Shown piece by piece: positions 1-8,176 of a stretch of DNA of 64,000 nt. Within the stretch, counting starts at the first letter, position 1, and the number at the start of each line of letters is the position of its first letter. The position numbers and the translations under genes are program-made. Location: contig NZ_JAADJT010000003.1 of NCBI RefSeq assembly GCF_011090165.1, positions 124,001-188,000 of the forward strand, in the 5' to 3' direction. The stretch is from Duganella aceris. GTDB lineage: Bacteria; Pseudomonadota; Gammaproteobacteria; Burkholderiales; Burkholderiaceae_D. Below the pieces are notes generated by a model. It ran no database searches and was not told the origin of the DNA. It saw only the letters and a program-made list of their open reading frames with translations.

Positions 1-64
1 CGGCCGGGGTGTAGCGCAAGGCGTCCCGTTCGGCGATGAGGGCAATAAATTGGCTTTGGTTCAC
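1..64 (-). CDS. priB: Primosomal replication protein N (PriB), N-terminal fragment
   Basis: Only the first 21 codons are inside the window; the gene runs off the left edge. The start is GTG at 64-62 and the peptide reads VNQSQFIALIAERDALRYTP, which resembles the N-terminus of betaproteobacterial PriB, a single-stranded-DNA-binding OB-fold protein of the replication restart primosome. It lies 30 bases downstream of rpsF on the same strand. That matches the common order rpsF-priB-rpsR-rplI, so rpsR and rplI are expected just outside the window. The identification rests on this short peptide and on context. Confidence 0.8.
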   Translation of the reverse strand, partial: MNQSQFIALIAERDALRYTPA

Positions 65-94
65 TGGAGCTGTGTCAGCCCGGTTTTAAAACAA

Positions 95-484
95 TCAGGC
101 CGCTGCAGGAGCTGGAGCAGCTGCTGGGGCTTCGGTGCGATGCGATTTGGCCGCATCTTCACGCTGTACCGACTTCATCATAGGCGAAGGAGCGGTTTCG
201 GCTTTCTTCAGCTTGACGGTCAGGTGACGCAGAACTGCATCATTGAATTTGAATGCGGTTTCCAGCTCGACCAGGGTCTCGTTGTCGCATTCGATGTTCA
301 GGCAGATGTAGTGTGCTTTCGCCAGTTTCTGGATCGAGTAAGCCATCTGACGACGGCCCCAATCTTCAACGCGGTGCACGGAGCCGCCGCGGGTCGTTAC
401 GGTTGCTTTGTAACGTTCGATCATGGCGGGCACTTGCTCGCTCTGGTCCGGATGGACGATAAATACTATTTCATAGTGACGCAT
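95..484 (-). CDS. rpsF: 30S ribosomal protein bS6
   Basis: This 129-residue protein starts [19 protein letters not shown] and contains the bS6 core, including the [18 protein letters not shown] stretch and the [10 protein letters not shown] strand. bS6 binds 16S rRNA together with bS18 in the platform of the small subunit. The ATG at 484 was chosen over an upstream in-frame ATG at 529 because family homology begins exactly there. The last 20 or so residues form an Ala/Pro-rich tail, common in betaproteobacteria. It is the first gene of the rpsF-priB unit and is divergent from lexA, with a 307-base intergenic region between them. No convincing sigma-70 promoter could be placed for it. Confidence 0.97.
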   Translation of the reverse strand: MRHYEIVFIVHPDQSEQVPAMIERYKATVTTRGGSVHRVEDWGRRQMAYSIQKLAKAHYICLNIECDNETLVELETAFKFNDAVLRHLTVKLKKAETAPSPMMKSVQREDAAKSHRTEAPAAAPAPAAA

Positions 485-587
485 GCAAACTCCCTTAAGG
501 ACTGTGAATATAGCCCACCCTGGCGTCAAGACAGGTGTGGGAAGAGGTAAGCCCGCGACTATAGCAGCATTTTCGGCAAATGGCTAG

Positions 588-693
588 TGTCCTACTCCGG
601 GGTCAGAGCTAAAAACTGGACACGGGCTCTGCCGTAGCGGCCGCTACGGCAGAGCCCGTGTCCAGTTTTTAGCTCTGACCCCGGAGTGGGACA
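588..693. repeat. 106-bp near-perfect intergenic palindrome
   Basis: Arms 588-640 and 641-693 are reverse complements over 53 bases with one mismatch (593 against 688) and no spacer. The arms include CCGGGGTCAGAGC and TGGACACGGGCTCTGCCG. The element lies between the divergent genes rpsF and lexA, about 50 bases upstream of the first LexA box, so it is not positioned as a 3' terminator of either. With the LexA boxes it accounts for most of the 485-791 gene-free stretch. The GGGGTCAGA core recurs in the palindrome at 3652 and, as GGGTCAGA, in the one at 48923, which suggests a repeat family. Confidence 0.9.
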
Positions 694-742
694 TGAAATT
701 ATTTCGTGCTGAGCAACAAATTCCCTTGCATTCCGGCCCATA

Positions 743-775
743 CTGTACAAAAATACAGACTGTCTATATACACAG
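743..775 (+). promoter_or_regulatory. Two tandem LexA (SOS) boxes
   Basis: Two matches to the LexA consensus CTGT-N8-ACAG lie head to tail upstream of lexA: CTGTACAAAAATACAG at 743-758 and CTGTCTATATACACAG at 760-775. They are separated by one base, and the second ends 16 bases before the lexA start codon. The arrangement resembles the double operator of E. coli lexA and implies negative autoregulation and SOS induction. Confidence 0.93.
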
Positions 776-791
776 GCCAAGAACCGCACTC

Positions 792-1427
792 ATGATCAAG
801 CTCACCGCACGCCAGGAACAAATTCTTAATCTGATCAAGGATGCCATCGAGAACACCGGCTTCCCGCCGACCCGCGCCGAGATCGCCAACGAACTGGGCT
901 TCAAGTCCGCCAACGCGGCCGAGGAACATCTGCAGGCGCTGGCCCGCAAGGGCGCGATCGAGATCGCCGCCGGCACCTCGCGCGGCATCCGCCTGCTCGG
1001 CGTGCACGCCGAACCGGCCGCTTCGAAGATGCCGGGGCCGCTGATGATGTCGCTGCCGCTGATCGGCCGCGTCGCCGCCGGCTCGCCGATCCTGGCGCAG
1101 GAAAACCTGGAAACCAGCTACAGCGTCGATCCCGCCATGTTCTCGTCCAAGCCGGACTATCTGCTGAAGGTGCGCGGCGAATCGATGCGTGACGCCGGCA
1201 TCATGGACGGCGACCTGCTGGCCGTGAAGAAGGTCGATAGCGCCAAGAACGGCCAGATCGTCGTTGCCCGCATCGGCAACGACGTCACGGTCAAGCGCTA
1301 CCGCAAGACCGGTTCGACGGTGGAACTGTTGCCGGAGAACCCGGACTTCAAAATCATCACCGTCGACCCCGAGGAAGAGTTTGCGCTGGAAGGCCTGGCG
1401 GTCGGCCTCATGCGCAGCTGGCATTAA
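792..1427 (+). CDS. lexA: LexA repressor, SOS regulator
   Basis: This 211-residue protein has the full LexA layout. A winged helix-turn-helix occupies about residues 1-70 (start [15 protein letters not shown]). The self-cleavage site is Ala96-Gly97 in RVAAGSPI. The peptidase dyad is Ser131 (GESM) and Lys168 (TVKRYR), 37 residues apart as in E. coli S119/K156. It represses SOS genes and is inactivated by RecA-stimulated autocleavage. The ATG at 792 is chosen because homology begins there and the two LexA boxes lie immediately upstream; an upstream in-frame ATG at 693 would include the operators in the coding region. It converges on a Sel1-like gene only 16 bases away. Confidence 0.97.
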   Translation: MIKLTARQEQILNLIKDAIENTGFPPTRAEIANELGFKSANAAEEHLQALARKGAIEIAAGTSRGIRLLGVHAEPAASKMPGPLMMSLPLIGRVAAGSPILAQENLETSYSVDPAMFSSKPDYLLKVRGESMRDAGIMDGDLLAVKKVDSAKNGQIVVARIGNDVTVKRYRKTGSTVELLPENPDFKIITVDPEEEFALEGLAVGLMRSWH

Positions 1428-1443
1428 GCGCAGCCGGCATCGC

Positions 1444-2217
1444 TCACTTTCTACCGACTTCCTTGGCGGTGGCCTGCATCGAAAGGTTCGCGCCGATGCG
1501 CTCCTGGTCGGCGATCATCTGCTTGGCGCGCGCGGCGGACGTCTTGACGTCGTCGTCGGTCTTGACGCGCCAGGCTTCGCGCGCGGCCAGGATCTGATCG
1601 GCCTGCTGCTTGCCGCTGGCGTTGACGGCGGCGTAGGCCTTGTCCATGCGTAGCGTGGCCTGCTGCATTTCGGCGTCGGTCATCAGATTGGCCAGCTCGT
1701 CGGGAATGGCTTTGCCGGCCGGCAGCTGGTTGGCCAGATTCTTCAGGAAGCCGTCGTAGCAGCTCATCCAGCCATCGACGCGGTCGCTGACCGACTTGAT
1801 CTGCTGCGCCGTTTGCGACGTGGCCGGGATCTCCGGCTTGGCGCAGCCGAAATTGCTCAGCGCCACATCGGCGCCTTCATACCGCTGCACATAGAAGTCG
1901 ATTTCGGCCTGGCGCGCCTGGCGCTTCGGCGTCAGCGCGAGCGCCGCCTTGGCTTCGGGATAACCGGCCTGGTCCGCCTTGTGGAACCACTCGTCGGCCT
2001 TTGCGCTGTCGGCGGGCACGCCGGCGCCGTACCAGTAGATCTCTCCCAGCTGGTACTGCGCCTTGGCGTTGCCGGCGTTGGCCAGCTTGGTGTAGATCGG
2101 CAGCGCGGCGGCGTAGTTCTTGGCGCCGGCCAGTTTCTCGGCATCGGCCAGATCATCGGCGCGCACCATGCCGCCAGCCAACGCCAGCGCCATCCCCATC
2201 ACATAAGCAGCTTTCAT
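1444..2217 (-). CDS. Exported Sel1/TPR-repeat protein of unknown function
   Basis: The 257-residue product begins with a signal peptide (MKAAYVMGMALALAGG, likely cleavage after VRA). About residues 25-95 contain Sel1/TPR-like helices, including AGNAKAQYQLGEIYWYGAGV, a typical Sel1 unit. The rest is a charged helical region with two cysteines, in FGCAKP and WMSCYDG. Sel1 repeats usually mediate protein contacts; no enzymatic motif is visible. Four in-frame ATGs lie within 13 bases (2229, 2223, 2220, 2217). The one at 2217 is preferred because a GGGG stretch sits six bases upstream. It is transcribed alone and the partner is not evident. Confidence 0.75.
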   Translation of the reverse strand: MKAAYVMGMALALAGGMVRADDLADAEKLAGAKNYAAALPIYTKLANAGNAKAQYQLGEIYWYGAGVPADSAKADEWFHKADQAGYPEAKAALALTPKRQARQAEIDFYVQRYEGADVALSNFGCAKPEIPATSQTAQQIKSVSDRVDGWMSCYDGFLKNLANQLPAGKAIPDELANLMTDAEMQQATLRMDKAYAAVNASGKQQADQILAAREAWRVKTDDDVKTSAARAKQMIADQERIGANLSMQATAKEVGRK

Positions 2218-2310
2218 CATCATCCCCATTGATCGTTACCGAAAAACTAAGTATATGGAAAAAGCCAACGGCTGACAAACGCGAAATCGCTGATTTACCA
2301 CAACCGCCGG

Positions 2311-3555
2311 TTAACACGCCTCCAGCGCGCAGGCGAAGTCGTCCAGCAGATCGTCGGTGTCCTCGATGCCGACCGAAACCCGGATCAGCGATTCGGCGAT
2401 GCCCATCGAGGCGCGGCGCTCGGCGCCCATCTCGAAGAAGATGGTGTGCGCCACCGGGATGATCAGCGTGCGGTTGTCGCCCAGATTCGAGGCCGGGATC
2501 GCCAGCTTCAGCCGGTTGAGGAAATCGAAACAGTCGATGCCGTCCTTCAGCTCAAAGCTCAGCAACGAACCGTGGCTGCGGAACAGCTCGCCGCTGATGG
2601 CGTGCTGCGGGTGCGACTTCAGGCCCGGGTAGTAGACGGCGGCGACCCGTTCGTCCGCCTCCAGCAACTCGGCCAGCGCCTGCGCATTGGCGCTGGTGCG
2701 CTGCATGCGCAAGGCCAATGTCTCGGCGCCGACCGCGATGTGGTGCGCCGCTTCCGGCGCCAGCGACGAGCCGAAGTCGCGCAAGCCCTTGGCGCGGATC
2801 TGCGCCAGCCCCCACTGCTTCGGCGCCGCCTTCTTGTAGTTCTCGAAGATGTTGGCGAACCGGGTCCAGTCGTACTCGCCGGTGTCGGTCAGGCTGCCGC
2901 CCAGCGCGTTGCCGTGGCCGCAGATCGACTTCGTCAGCGCGTTGACCACCAACCCGGCGCCCACCGTTTTCGGGCGGAACAGATACGGCGTGGTCATGGT
3001 GTTGTCGACCACGTACAGGATGCCGCGCGCCTGGCACAGCTCGCCGATGCGCTTCAGGTCCGCCACCTGCGTGCGCGGGTTGGCGATGGTCTCGACGAAC
3101 ACGATGCGGGTCTGCTCGGTGATCGCCGCCTCGACGTTGGCGACATCGGTGGCGTCGACGAACGAGACGCCGACGCCCTGCCCCATCGCGGTCTGCCACA
3201 GGCTGTTGGTGTTGCCGAACAAGTAGGCCGACGACACCACGTGGTCGCCGGCGCGCAGCAGCGCCTGGAACACCGCGCCGATCGCGCCCATGCCTGTGGC
3301 GAAGCAGAGGGTGCCGACGCCCTGCTCCATCTGGTTGACCTTGTCCTCCAGCGCGGAGATGGTCGGATTGCCCTGGCGGCCGTAGCGGAAGCCCGGCTCC
3401 TTGCCCTGGAATACCGAGGCCAGCTGGCGCGCGTCGGCGTAGCCGAAGGCGACCGAGGTATGGATCGGCTTGTGCAGCGAGCCGTGTTCGATGCCCTTCT
3501 GGCGGTCGTTGTGCAGGATGGTGGTGGTGAAGCCGTAATGCTTTTTATCGTTCAT
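2311..3555 (-). CDS. Cys/Met-metabolism PLP enzyme (cystathionine gamma-synthase / O-succinylhomoserine sulfhydrylase family)
   Basis: This 414-residue fold-type I PLP enzyme has the family signatures: substrate/PLP loop YGRQGNPT (about 58-65), GMGAIGAVFQ phosphate-binding segment (about 88-97), and Lys209 in NALTKSICGHGNALGG as the expected Schiff-base lysine. Family members catalyse gamma-replacement or elimination on activated homoserine in methionine or cysteine synthesis. The gene sits downstream of purF, the usual place of metZ in betaproteobacteria. Its N-terminus (MNDKKHYGFTTTILHND) differs from classical MetZ, so the exact substrate is left open. The ATG at 3555 was chosen because the upstream extension overlaps a palindrome and shows no homology. 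It is separated from purF by 153 bases containing that palindrome. Confidence 0.88.
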   Translation of the reverse strand: MNDKKHYGFTTTILHNDRQKGIEHGSLHKPIHTSVAFGYADARQLASVFQGKEPGFRYGRQGNPTISALEDKVNQMEQGVGTLCFATGMGAIGAVFQALLRAGDHVVSSAYLFGNTNSLWQTAMGQGVGVSFVDATDVANVEAAITEQTRIVFVETIANPRTQVADLKRIGELCQARGILYVVDNTMTTPYLFRPKTVGAGLVVNALTKSICGHGNALGGSLTDTGEYDWTRFANIFENYKKAAPKQWGLAQIRAKGLRDFGSSLAPEAAHHIAVGAETLALRMQRTSANAQALAELLEADERVAAVYYPGLKSHPQHAISGELFRSHGSLLSFELKDGIDCFDFLNRLKLAIPASNLGDNRTLIIPVAHTIFFEMGAERRASMGIAESLIRVSVGIEDTDDLLDDFACALEAC

Positions 3556-3651
3556 GTGCGTAGCCCTGGGGACGGGGGAAACTGGCATCGGCCTGCGGCG
3601 CGTGACATGGAGGTCCGCCGCAGCGCCTGCTTTACCCCGCACAGCGAAACA

Positions 3652-3681
3652 GGGGTCAGACCCCATGCGGGGTCTGACCCC
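3652..3681. repeat. 30-bp palindrome, GGGGTCAGACCCC family
   Basis: Arms GGGGTCAGACCCC (3652-3664) and GGGGTCTGACCCC (3669-3681) flank an ATGC loop. The element lies between purF and the Cys/Met PLP gene, both on the minus strand. It could form a strong hairpin at the purF 3' end. There is no T-run behind it, so it is not a classical intrinsic terminator. Closely similar copies occur at 16406 and 48923. Confidence 0.88.
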
Positions 3682-3708
3682 GCGTCCGGGTGCGGGGTCG
3701 CGGGTGAA

Positions 3709-5235
3709 TCAGCCTTCGGCGGTCGCGAGATTCAGGTTCAGCTGCGAGCGTCCCGCGTCTTCCGGCGCGGCGGCCTTGGTCGGGTGGTGACGCTCGTATT
3801 CCAGCTTGTCGAGGTACTCGCGCGAGACGTCGCCGGTGACGTAGATGCCGTCGAAGCACGAGGCCTCGAAGTTGACCAGCTCCGGATTCACGTCCGAGAT
3901 CGAACGCTTCAGCGCCTCGATATCCTGGTACACCAGGTGATCGGCGGTGATCTCGCGGCACACCTCCTCGACCGTGCGGCCGTAGGCGATCAGCTCGTCG
4001 CGGGTCGGCATGTCGATGCCGTACACGTTCGGGAAGATCACCGGTGGCGCGGCCGAAGCGAAGATCACCTTCTTGGCGCCGGCTTCGCGCGCCATCTGCA
4101 CGATCTCGCGGCTGGTGGTGCCGCGCACGATGGAATCGTCCACCAGCAGCACCACCTTGTCCTTGAACTCGGAAGCGATCGCGTTCAGCTTCTGGCGTAC
4201 CGACTTCTTGCGCGCCGCCTGGCCCGGCATGATGAAGGTGCGGCCGATGTAGCGGTTCTTGATGAAGCCTTCGCGGTATTCCACGTTCAGCGCCAGCGCC
4301 AGCTGGATCGCGGCCGGACGCGACGAGTCCGGAATCGGCATCACCACGTCGATCTGCATGTCCTTGCATTCGCGCTTGACCTTCTCGGCCAGGTACTCGC
4401 CCATCTTCAGGCGGGTGGCGTACACCGAGGCGCCGTCGATGACCGAATCCGGACGCGCCAGGTAGACGAACTCGAACACGCAAGGGTTCAGCGACGGATT
4501 GTCGGCGCACTGGCGCGCATGCAGCTGCTTGTCGTTGTCGATGAAGACCGCCTCGCCCGGCGCGATGTCGCGCACGAAGCGGAAGCCCATGCCTTCCAGC
4601 GCCACGGACTCGGAAGCGATCAGGTACTCGGCGCCCTGTTCGGTCTCGTTGATGCCCAGGCACAGCGGACGGATGCCGAACGGATCGCGGAAGGCCAGCA
4701 GGCCGACGCCGGCGATCTGCGCCACGGCGGCGTAGCCACCGCGCACGCGGCGATGCAGCACGGTCACGGCGTCAAAGATGGTCTCGGCGTCGATCGAGAT
4801 GCCGGTGGTGGCTTTTTCGATTTCGTGCGCCAGCACGTTCAGCAACACTTCCGAATCGGAATCGGTGTTGATGTGGCGGCGGTCGTTCTGGAACATTTCT
4901 TTTTTGAGCTGTTCCCAGTTGGTCAGGTTGCCGTTGTGCGCCAGCGTGATGCCGAACGGCGCGTTGACGTAGAACGGCTGCGCCTCTTCCTCGCTCGACG
5001 AGCCGGCGGTCGGATAGCGGCAGTGGCCGATACCGGAATTGCCTTGCAGCGTACGCATGTTCCGGGTGCGGAACACGTCGCGCACCAGGCCGTTGGCCTT
5101 GTGCATGGCGAACATGCTGCTGTGATTGGTCGCGATACCCGCTGCATCCTGGCCGCGGTGCTGCAGCAGCAGCAAGGCGTCATACAGCAGTTGATTGACA
5201 GGTTGATGGGAAACGACGCCGACGATGCCACACAT
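3709..5235 (-). CDS. purF: Amidophosphoribosyltransferase
   Basis: This 508-residue enzyme starts MCGIVGVVSHQ. Cys2 is the N-terminal nucleophile of the class II glutaminase domain (about 1-235), released by Met removal. The phosphoribosyltransferase domain carries the PRPP loop VVLLVDDSIVRGTTSREIV at about 360-380. It makes 5-phosphoribosylamine from PRPP and glutamine, the first committed step of purine synthesis. RHINTDSDSE and the GHCRYPTAGSS loop are typical of PurF. It follows cvpA by 38 bases on the same strand, the widespread cvpA-purF pairing. No PurR-type operator was recognised. Confidence 0.97.
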   Translation of the reverse strand: MCGIVGVVSHQPVNQLLYDALLLLQHRGQDAAGIATNHSSMFAMHKANGLVRDVFRTRNMRTLQGNSGIGHCRYPTAGSSSEEEAQPFYVNAPFGITLAHNGNLTNWEQLKKEMFQNDRRHINTDSDSEVLLNVLAHEIEKATTGISIDAETIFDAVTVLHRRVRGGYAAVAQIAGVGLLAFRDPFGIRPLCLGINETEQGAEYLIASESVALEGMGFRFVRDIAPGEAVFIDNDKQLHARQCADNPSLNPCVFEFVYLARPDSVIDGASVYATRLKMGEYLAEKVKRECKDMQIDVVMPIPDSSRPAAIQLALALNVEYREGFIKNRYIGRTFIMPGQAARKKSVRQKLNAIASEFKDKVVLLVDDSIVRGTTSREIVQMAREAGAKKVIFASAAPPVIFPNVYGIDMPTRDELIAYGRTVEEVCREITADHLVYQDIEALKRSISDVNPELVNFEASCFDGIYVTGDVSREYLDKLEYERHHPTKAAAPEDAGRSQLNLNLATAEG

Positions 5236-5273
5236 GATGGTGCTCCTGGACTGGTATTACAGATTTAAAGAAT

Positions 5274-5762
5274 TCAAAAATTCACATGCTGCGCCATGGC
5301 AGCGGGAAGGAAGGCCTTGACCATGCGCGCGCCGGTCCCGGCGTACGGGCTCAACAACGCCTCCCTCCAAAATTCCTGTTTCGGCAGCGACGTCATCCCG
5401 CATAAGATGACGGCGGCCAACACAATTACAAGGCCCCGGCCGAAACCGAACACCGCGCCCAGCAGGCGGTCGACGATGCTCAGGCCGCCCGCGTCGAGCA
5501 AGGCGCTCAGCGCCATCGCCAGCAGGCCGGTTAAAATCTTCACGCCGATAAACAATGCGATAAACGCAAGGATCAGGCGCAGCACCTCGCCCGGCACCAC
5601 CGGCGGCAACATCACGGCCAGCTCGGCGGCGTAGGCGTTGGCGACCACGAAGGCCACCACCCAGCCCACCAGCGACAGCACTTCCTTGACCAGCCCGCGC
5701 ATCATGCTGATGACGACCGACGCCGCCAGCACAAAGATCACCAAGTAATCGAACAGCGTCAC
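5274..5762 (-). CDS. cvpA: CvpA family inner-membrane protein
   Basis: The 162-residue product has about four hydrophobic helices (roughly 5-20, 28-45, 63-85 and 105-122) and a short polar C-terminus. It matches the CvpA/colicin V production family. Known members are inner-membrane proteins linked to colicin V export, envelope homeostasis and bile resistance; the molecular activity is poorly defined. The start codon is GTG at 5762, one base after the stop of the SPOR gene upstream, so the two are probably translationally coupled. purF follows 38 bases later. Confidence 0.93.
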   Translation of the reverse strand: MTLFDYLVIFVLAASVVISMMRGLVKEVLSLVGWVVAFVVANAYAAELAVMLPPVVPGEVLRLILAFIALFIGVKILTGLLAMALSALLDAGGLSIVDRLLGAVFGFGRGLVIVLAAVILCGMTSLPKQEFWREALLSPYAGTGARMVKAFLPAAMAQHVNF

Positions 5763-5763
5763 G

Positions 5764-6786
5764 TCAGACGGTTTCCAGACGGCCGCTCAGGCCCATGCCG
5801 CTCAGCTTGGCCCGTACTTTCTCGGCTTCTTCCTTGCTGCCGAACGGGCCGACGCGGATGCGCGTCACGCCGCCACCCGGCGCCTTTTGCGTGAACGAAC
5901 TGATGCCGGCTTTTTTCAGTTTCTCGCGCAGCTCGTCGACCTTGTCCTGGTCGGCCAGCGCCGCCACTTGCAGGACGAATTTTTGCGTGGACTCGGCCGG
6001 CGCCGCAGCGGCCTTCCCTTCCAGGATGGCCAGCGCGCGCGCGTCCTCCGATTTGCTCGCAGCGGCGGCCGGGGCCGGCTTGGCGGCGGCCTTGGCTTCG
6101 GCCAGGCGGCGCTCGGCGTCGATCTTGTCGGCCTTGAGGCGGGCTTCGGCCTTGACCTCGGCCTGCTTGCGTTCCAGCTCCAGCCGGTAGTCGGCTTCCT
6201 GGCGCAGTTTCAGTTCGCGTTCGGCCTTGGTCTTGGCCAGCGTGTCCGCCTTGGCTTCGGCCTTCAGCCTGGCGTCGGCCTTGGCTTCGGCGTCCTGTTT
6301 TGCGTCCGGTTTCGCGTTGTCGAGCTTGACGGCCGACACGGCGGGCTGCTCGGCCACGGCGGCGGCCGGCGCCTTGGCGGCCGGCTTCACGTCATCGACG
6401 ATTTCTTCCTTGCTGTCCAGCGAAGCGCTGGCGGACACCGGCGCCGGGGCGGCGGCGGGCTTGTCTTTCGACGGGATTTTGATATCGATATCGGACGAGA
6501 ACGGCTTCGGCTCGGAATCGAGCACCATCGGCAAGCCGACCGCGACCGCCAGCGCCAGCGCGATCGCGCCGACCAGGCGCCGGCGTGCGCGTTTCTTTTC
6601 CGGCAACACCGGATCGTCGGCTTCGCGGTCCTTGGAACGGCGCGACTTGGCGTTGCCGTCAGCCGACGAGGCGCGCTTGGAGCGCGCGCGCTCCGATGCG
6701 GCCTGGTCATCTGCACTGGTGTAATAGCCGCTGTCTTGCGCAGCGGCGTCTTGCTTGTTTTTACCGGATTTCGAGAACAAGCCCAT
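5764..6786 (-). CDS. SPOR-domain cell-division-type membrane protein
   Basis: This 340-residue protein has a basic cytoplasmic N-terminus (MGLFSKSGKNKQ), one transmembrane helix at about 71-88, and a long Ala/Lys/Glu-rich periplasmic coil containing repeated KAEAKAD-type heptads. A C-terminal SPOR domain occupies about 265-340 (KFVLQVAALADQDKVDELREKL to GRLETV). SPOR domains bind denuded peptidoglycan glycans at the septum. The place between folC and cvpA is that of DedD in E. coli, and the topology is the same, but sequence identity outside SPOR cannot be judged. The ATG at 6786 is preferred over one at 6885, which would overlap folC. Confidence 0.9.
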   Translation of the reverse strand: MGLFSKSGKNKQDAAAQDSGYYTSADDQAASERARSKRASSADGNAKSRRSKDREADDPVLPEKKRARRRLVGAIALALAVAVGLPMVLDSEPKPFSSDIDIKIPSKDKPAAAPAPVSASASLDSKEEIVDDVKPAAKAPAAAVAEQPAVSAVKLDNAKPDAKQDAEAKADARLKAEAKADTLAKTKAERELKLRQEADYRLELERKQAEVKAEARLKADKIDAERRLAEAKAAAKPAPAAAASKSEDARALAILEGKAAAAPAESTQKFVLQVAALADQDKVDELREKLKKAGISSFTQKAPGGGVTRIRVGPFGSKEEAEKVRAKLSGMGLSGRLETV

Positions 6787-6808
6787 GCGTGATTTCAGTC
6801 CTGTGCGT

Positions 6809-8095
6809 TCAATGGAATGAGGATTTTCGCGCCGCCATGACGCCGGCGACCGTGAGGAAAGATCCAAAGACCACAATTCTATCATTCTCCCCGGCCCGGC
6901 TCAGCGCATTTGCATAGGCCGCGGCCGGATCGGCGAAGATATTGATGGTGCGCTCGGCTTTTTCCTCTTGCACGATTTGCACCTTGGCCGCCAGTTCCGA
7001 AGCGCTGGCCGCGCGCGGCGACGGCAGGTCGGTCAGGCACCAGTGGTCGACGTGCTCGGACATGGCGGCGATCACGCCGTCGATATCCTTGTCGTGCATC
7101 GAGCCGAACACGGCGTAGGTGTACGGGTGGAAGCCCATGTTGCCGAGGTTCTGGTTCAGCGCCGACGCCGCGTGCGGATTGTGCGCCACGTCGAGGATCA
7201 CCGTCGGGCGGCCCGGCAGCACCTGGAAGCGGCCCGGCAGTTCGACCGTCACCAGGCCGGTGCGCACTTCCTGCGCGCCGACCGGCAGTTCCAGCTTCAG
7301 CGCCTCCAGCGCGGCCAGCACGGCGCAGGCGTTGAGGATCTGGTTGGCACCGCGCAGGCTCGGATAGGCCAGCGAATTGCGCCGCTGCGAACGGCCGCCG
7401 TAGTTCCACTGCTGCTTGTCGCCGGAATAATTGAAATCGCGGCCCATGATCCACAGGTCGGCGCCGATGGCGTCGGCGTGGTCGATCAGCGATTGCGGCG
7501 GCACCGGATCGGAGCAGATCGCGGTCTTGCCGGCGCGGAAAATGCCGGCCTTCTCGAAGCCGATCTTCTCGCGCGTGTCGCCCAGGTAATCGGTGTGGTC
7601 GATGTCGACGCTGGTCACGATGGCCACGTCGGCATCGACGATGTTGACCGCGTCCAGGCGGCCGCCGAGGCCGACTTCCAGGATCACCACGTCCATGCCG
7701 GCGCCCGACAGCAGGTGCATGATCGCCAGCGTGGTGAATTCGAAATAGGTCAGCACGGTATCGCCGCGCGCCGCCTCGACCGTGTCGAAGGCCGCGACCA
7801 GGACTTCGTCGCTGGCCAGCTCGCCGTTGACGCGGGCGCGCTCGTTAAAGTCGAGGAAGTGCGGCTTGATGTACAGGCCGACCTTGTAGCCGGCGCGCAG
7901 CAGCACCGACTCCAGCATGGCGCAGGTCGACCCCTTGCCGTTGGTGCCGGCCACCATCACCACCGGGCAGCTGAACGACAGCTGCAGGCGTTCCTTGACG
8001 GCGAGAACGCGGTCCAGGCCCATGTTGATGACGGTTTCGGCGTGGCGCGATTCAAGCAGCGCAAGCCAGGCGGGCAAAGTAGTTGGGTTCGACAT
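6809..8095 (-). CDS. folC: Folylpolyglutamate synthase / dihydrofolate synthase
   Basis: The 428-residue protein has the Mur-ligase-like layout of FolC: P-loop GTNGKGST at residues 50-57, the TYFEFTTLAIMHLL helix, the EVGLGGRLDAVN motif that binds ATP and magnesium, and VDIDHTDYLG. The C-terminal domain contains DVAHNPHAA. It adds glutamate to dihydropteroate and to tetrahydrofolates in the cytoplasm. It lies between accD and the SPOR gene, the same neighbours as in E. coli (accD-folC-dedD). The start is ATG at 8095, preceded by an 81-base gap from accD that carries a hairpin. Confidence 0.96.
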   Translation of the reverse strand: MSNPTTLPAWLALLESRHAETVINMGLDRVLAVKERLQLSFSCPVVMVAGTNGKGSTCAMLESVLLRAGYKVGLYIKPHFLDFNERARVNGELASDEVLVAAFDTVEAARGDTVLTYFEFTTLAIMHLLSGAGMDVVILEVGLGGRLDAVNIVDADVAIVTSVDIDHTDYLGDTREKIGFEKAGIFRAGKTAICSDPVPPQSLIDHADAIGADLWIMGRDFNYSGDKQQWNYGGRSQRRNSLAYPSLRGANQILNACAVLAALEALKLELPVGAQEVRTGLVTVELPGRFQVLPGRPTVILDVAHNPHAASALNQNLGNMGFHPYTYAVFGSMHDKDIDGVIAAMSEHVDHWCLTDLPSPRAASASELAAKVQIVQEEKAERTINIFADPAAAYANALSRAGENDRIVVFGSFLTVAGVMAARKSSFH

Positions 8096-8116
8096 GATGG
8101 TGACTCAAAAGTGAAA

Positions 8117-8155
8117 ACGGCGCGCAGGCCGGCATGATAGCCGATTGCGCGCCGT
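8117..8155 (-). terminator. Stem-loop between accD and folC, possible weak terminator
   Basis: ACGGCGCGCA (8117-8126) pairs with TGCGCGCCGT (8146-8155). Read on the minus strand, after accD, the stem is followed by TTTTCACTTTT. The U-tract is short, so this may be a partial terminator or attenuator between accD and folC rather than a full stop. Confidence 0.5.
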
Positions 8156-8176
8156 AGCGTCAGGGAGCGGGTGCTT

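Noticed and set aside
485..590. Sigma-70 promoter for rpsF
   Set aside because: TTGACG and TATATT occur but only 11 bases apart, so they cannot form a normal promoter.
2446..5268. A 940-codon open frame on the plus strand opposite purF and the Cys/Met PLP gene
   Set aside because: It is antisense to two clearly identified genes, has an Arg/His/Gln-rich composition typical of high-GC shadow frames, and shows no domain.
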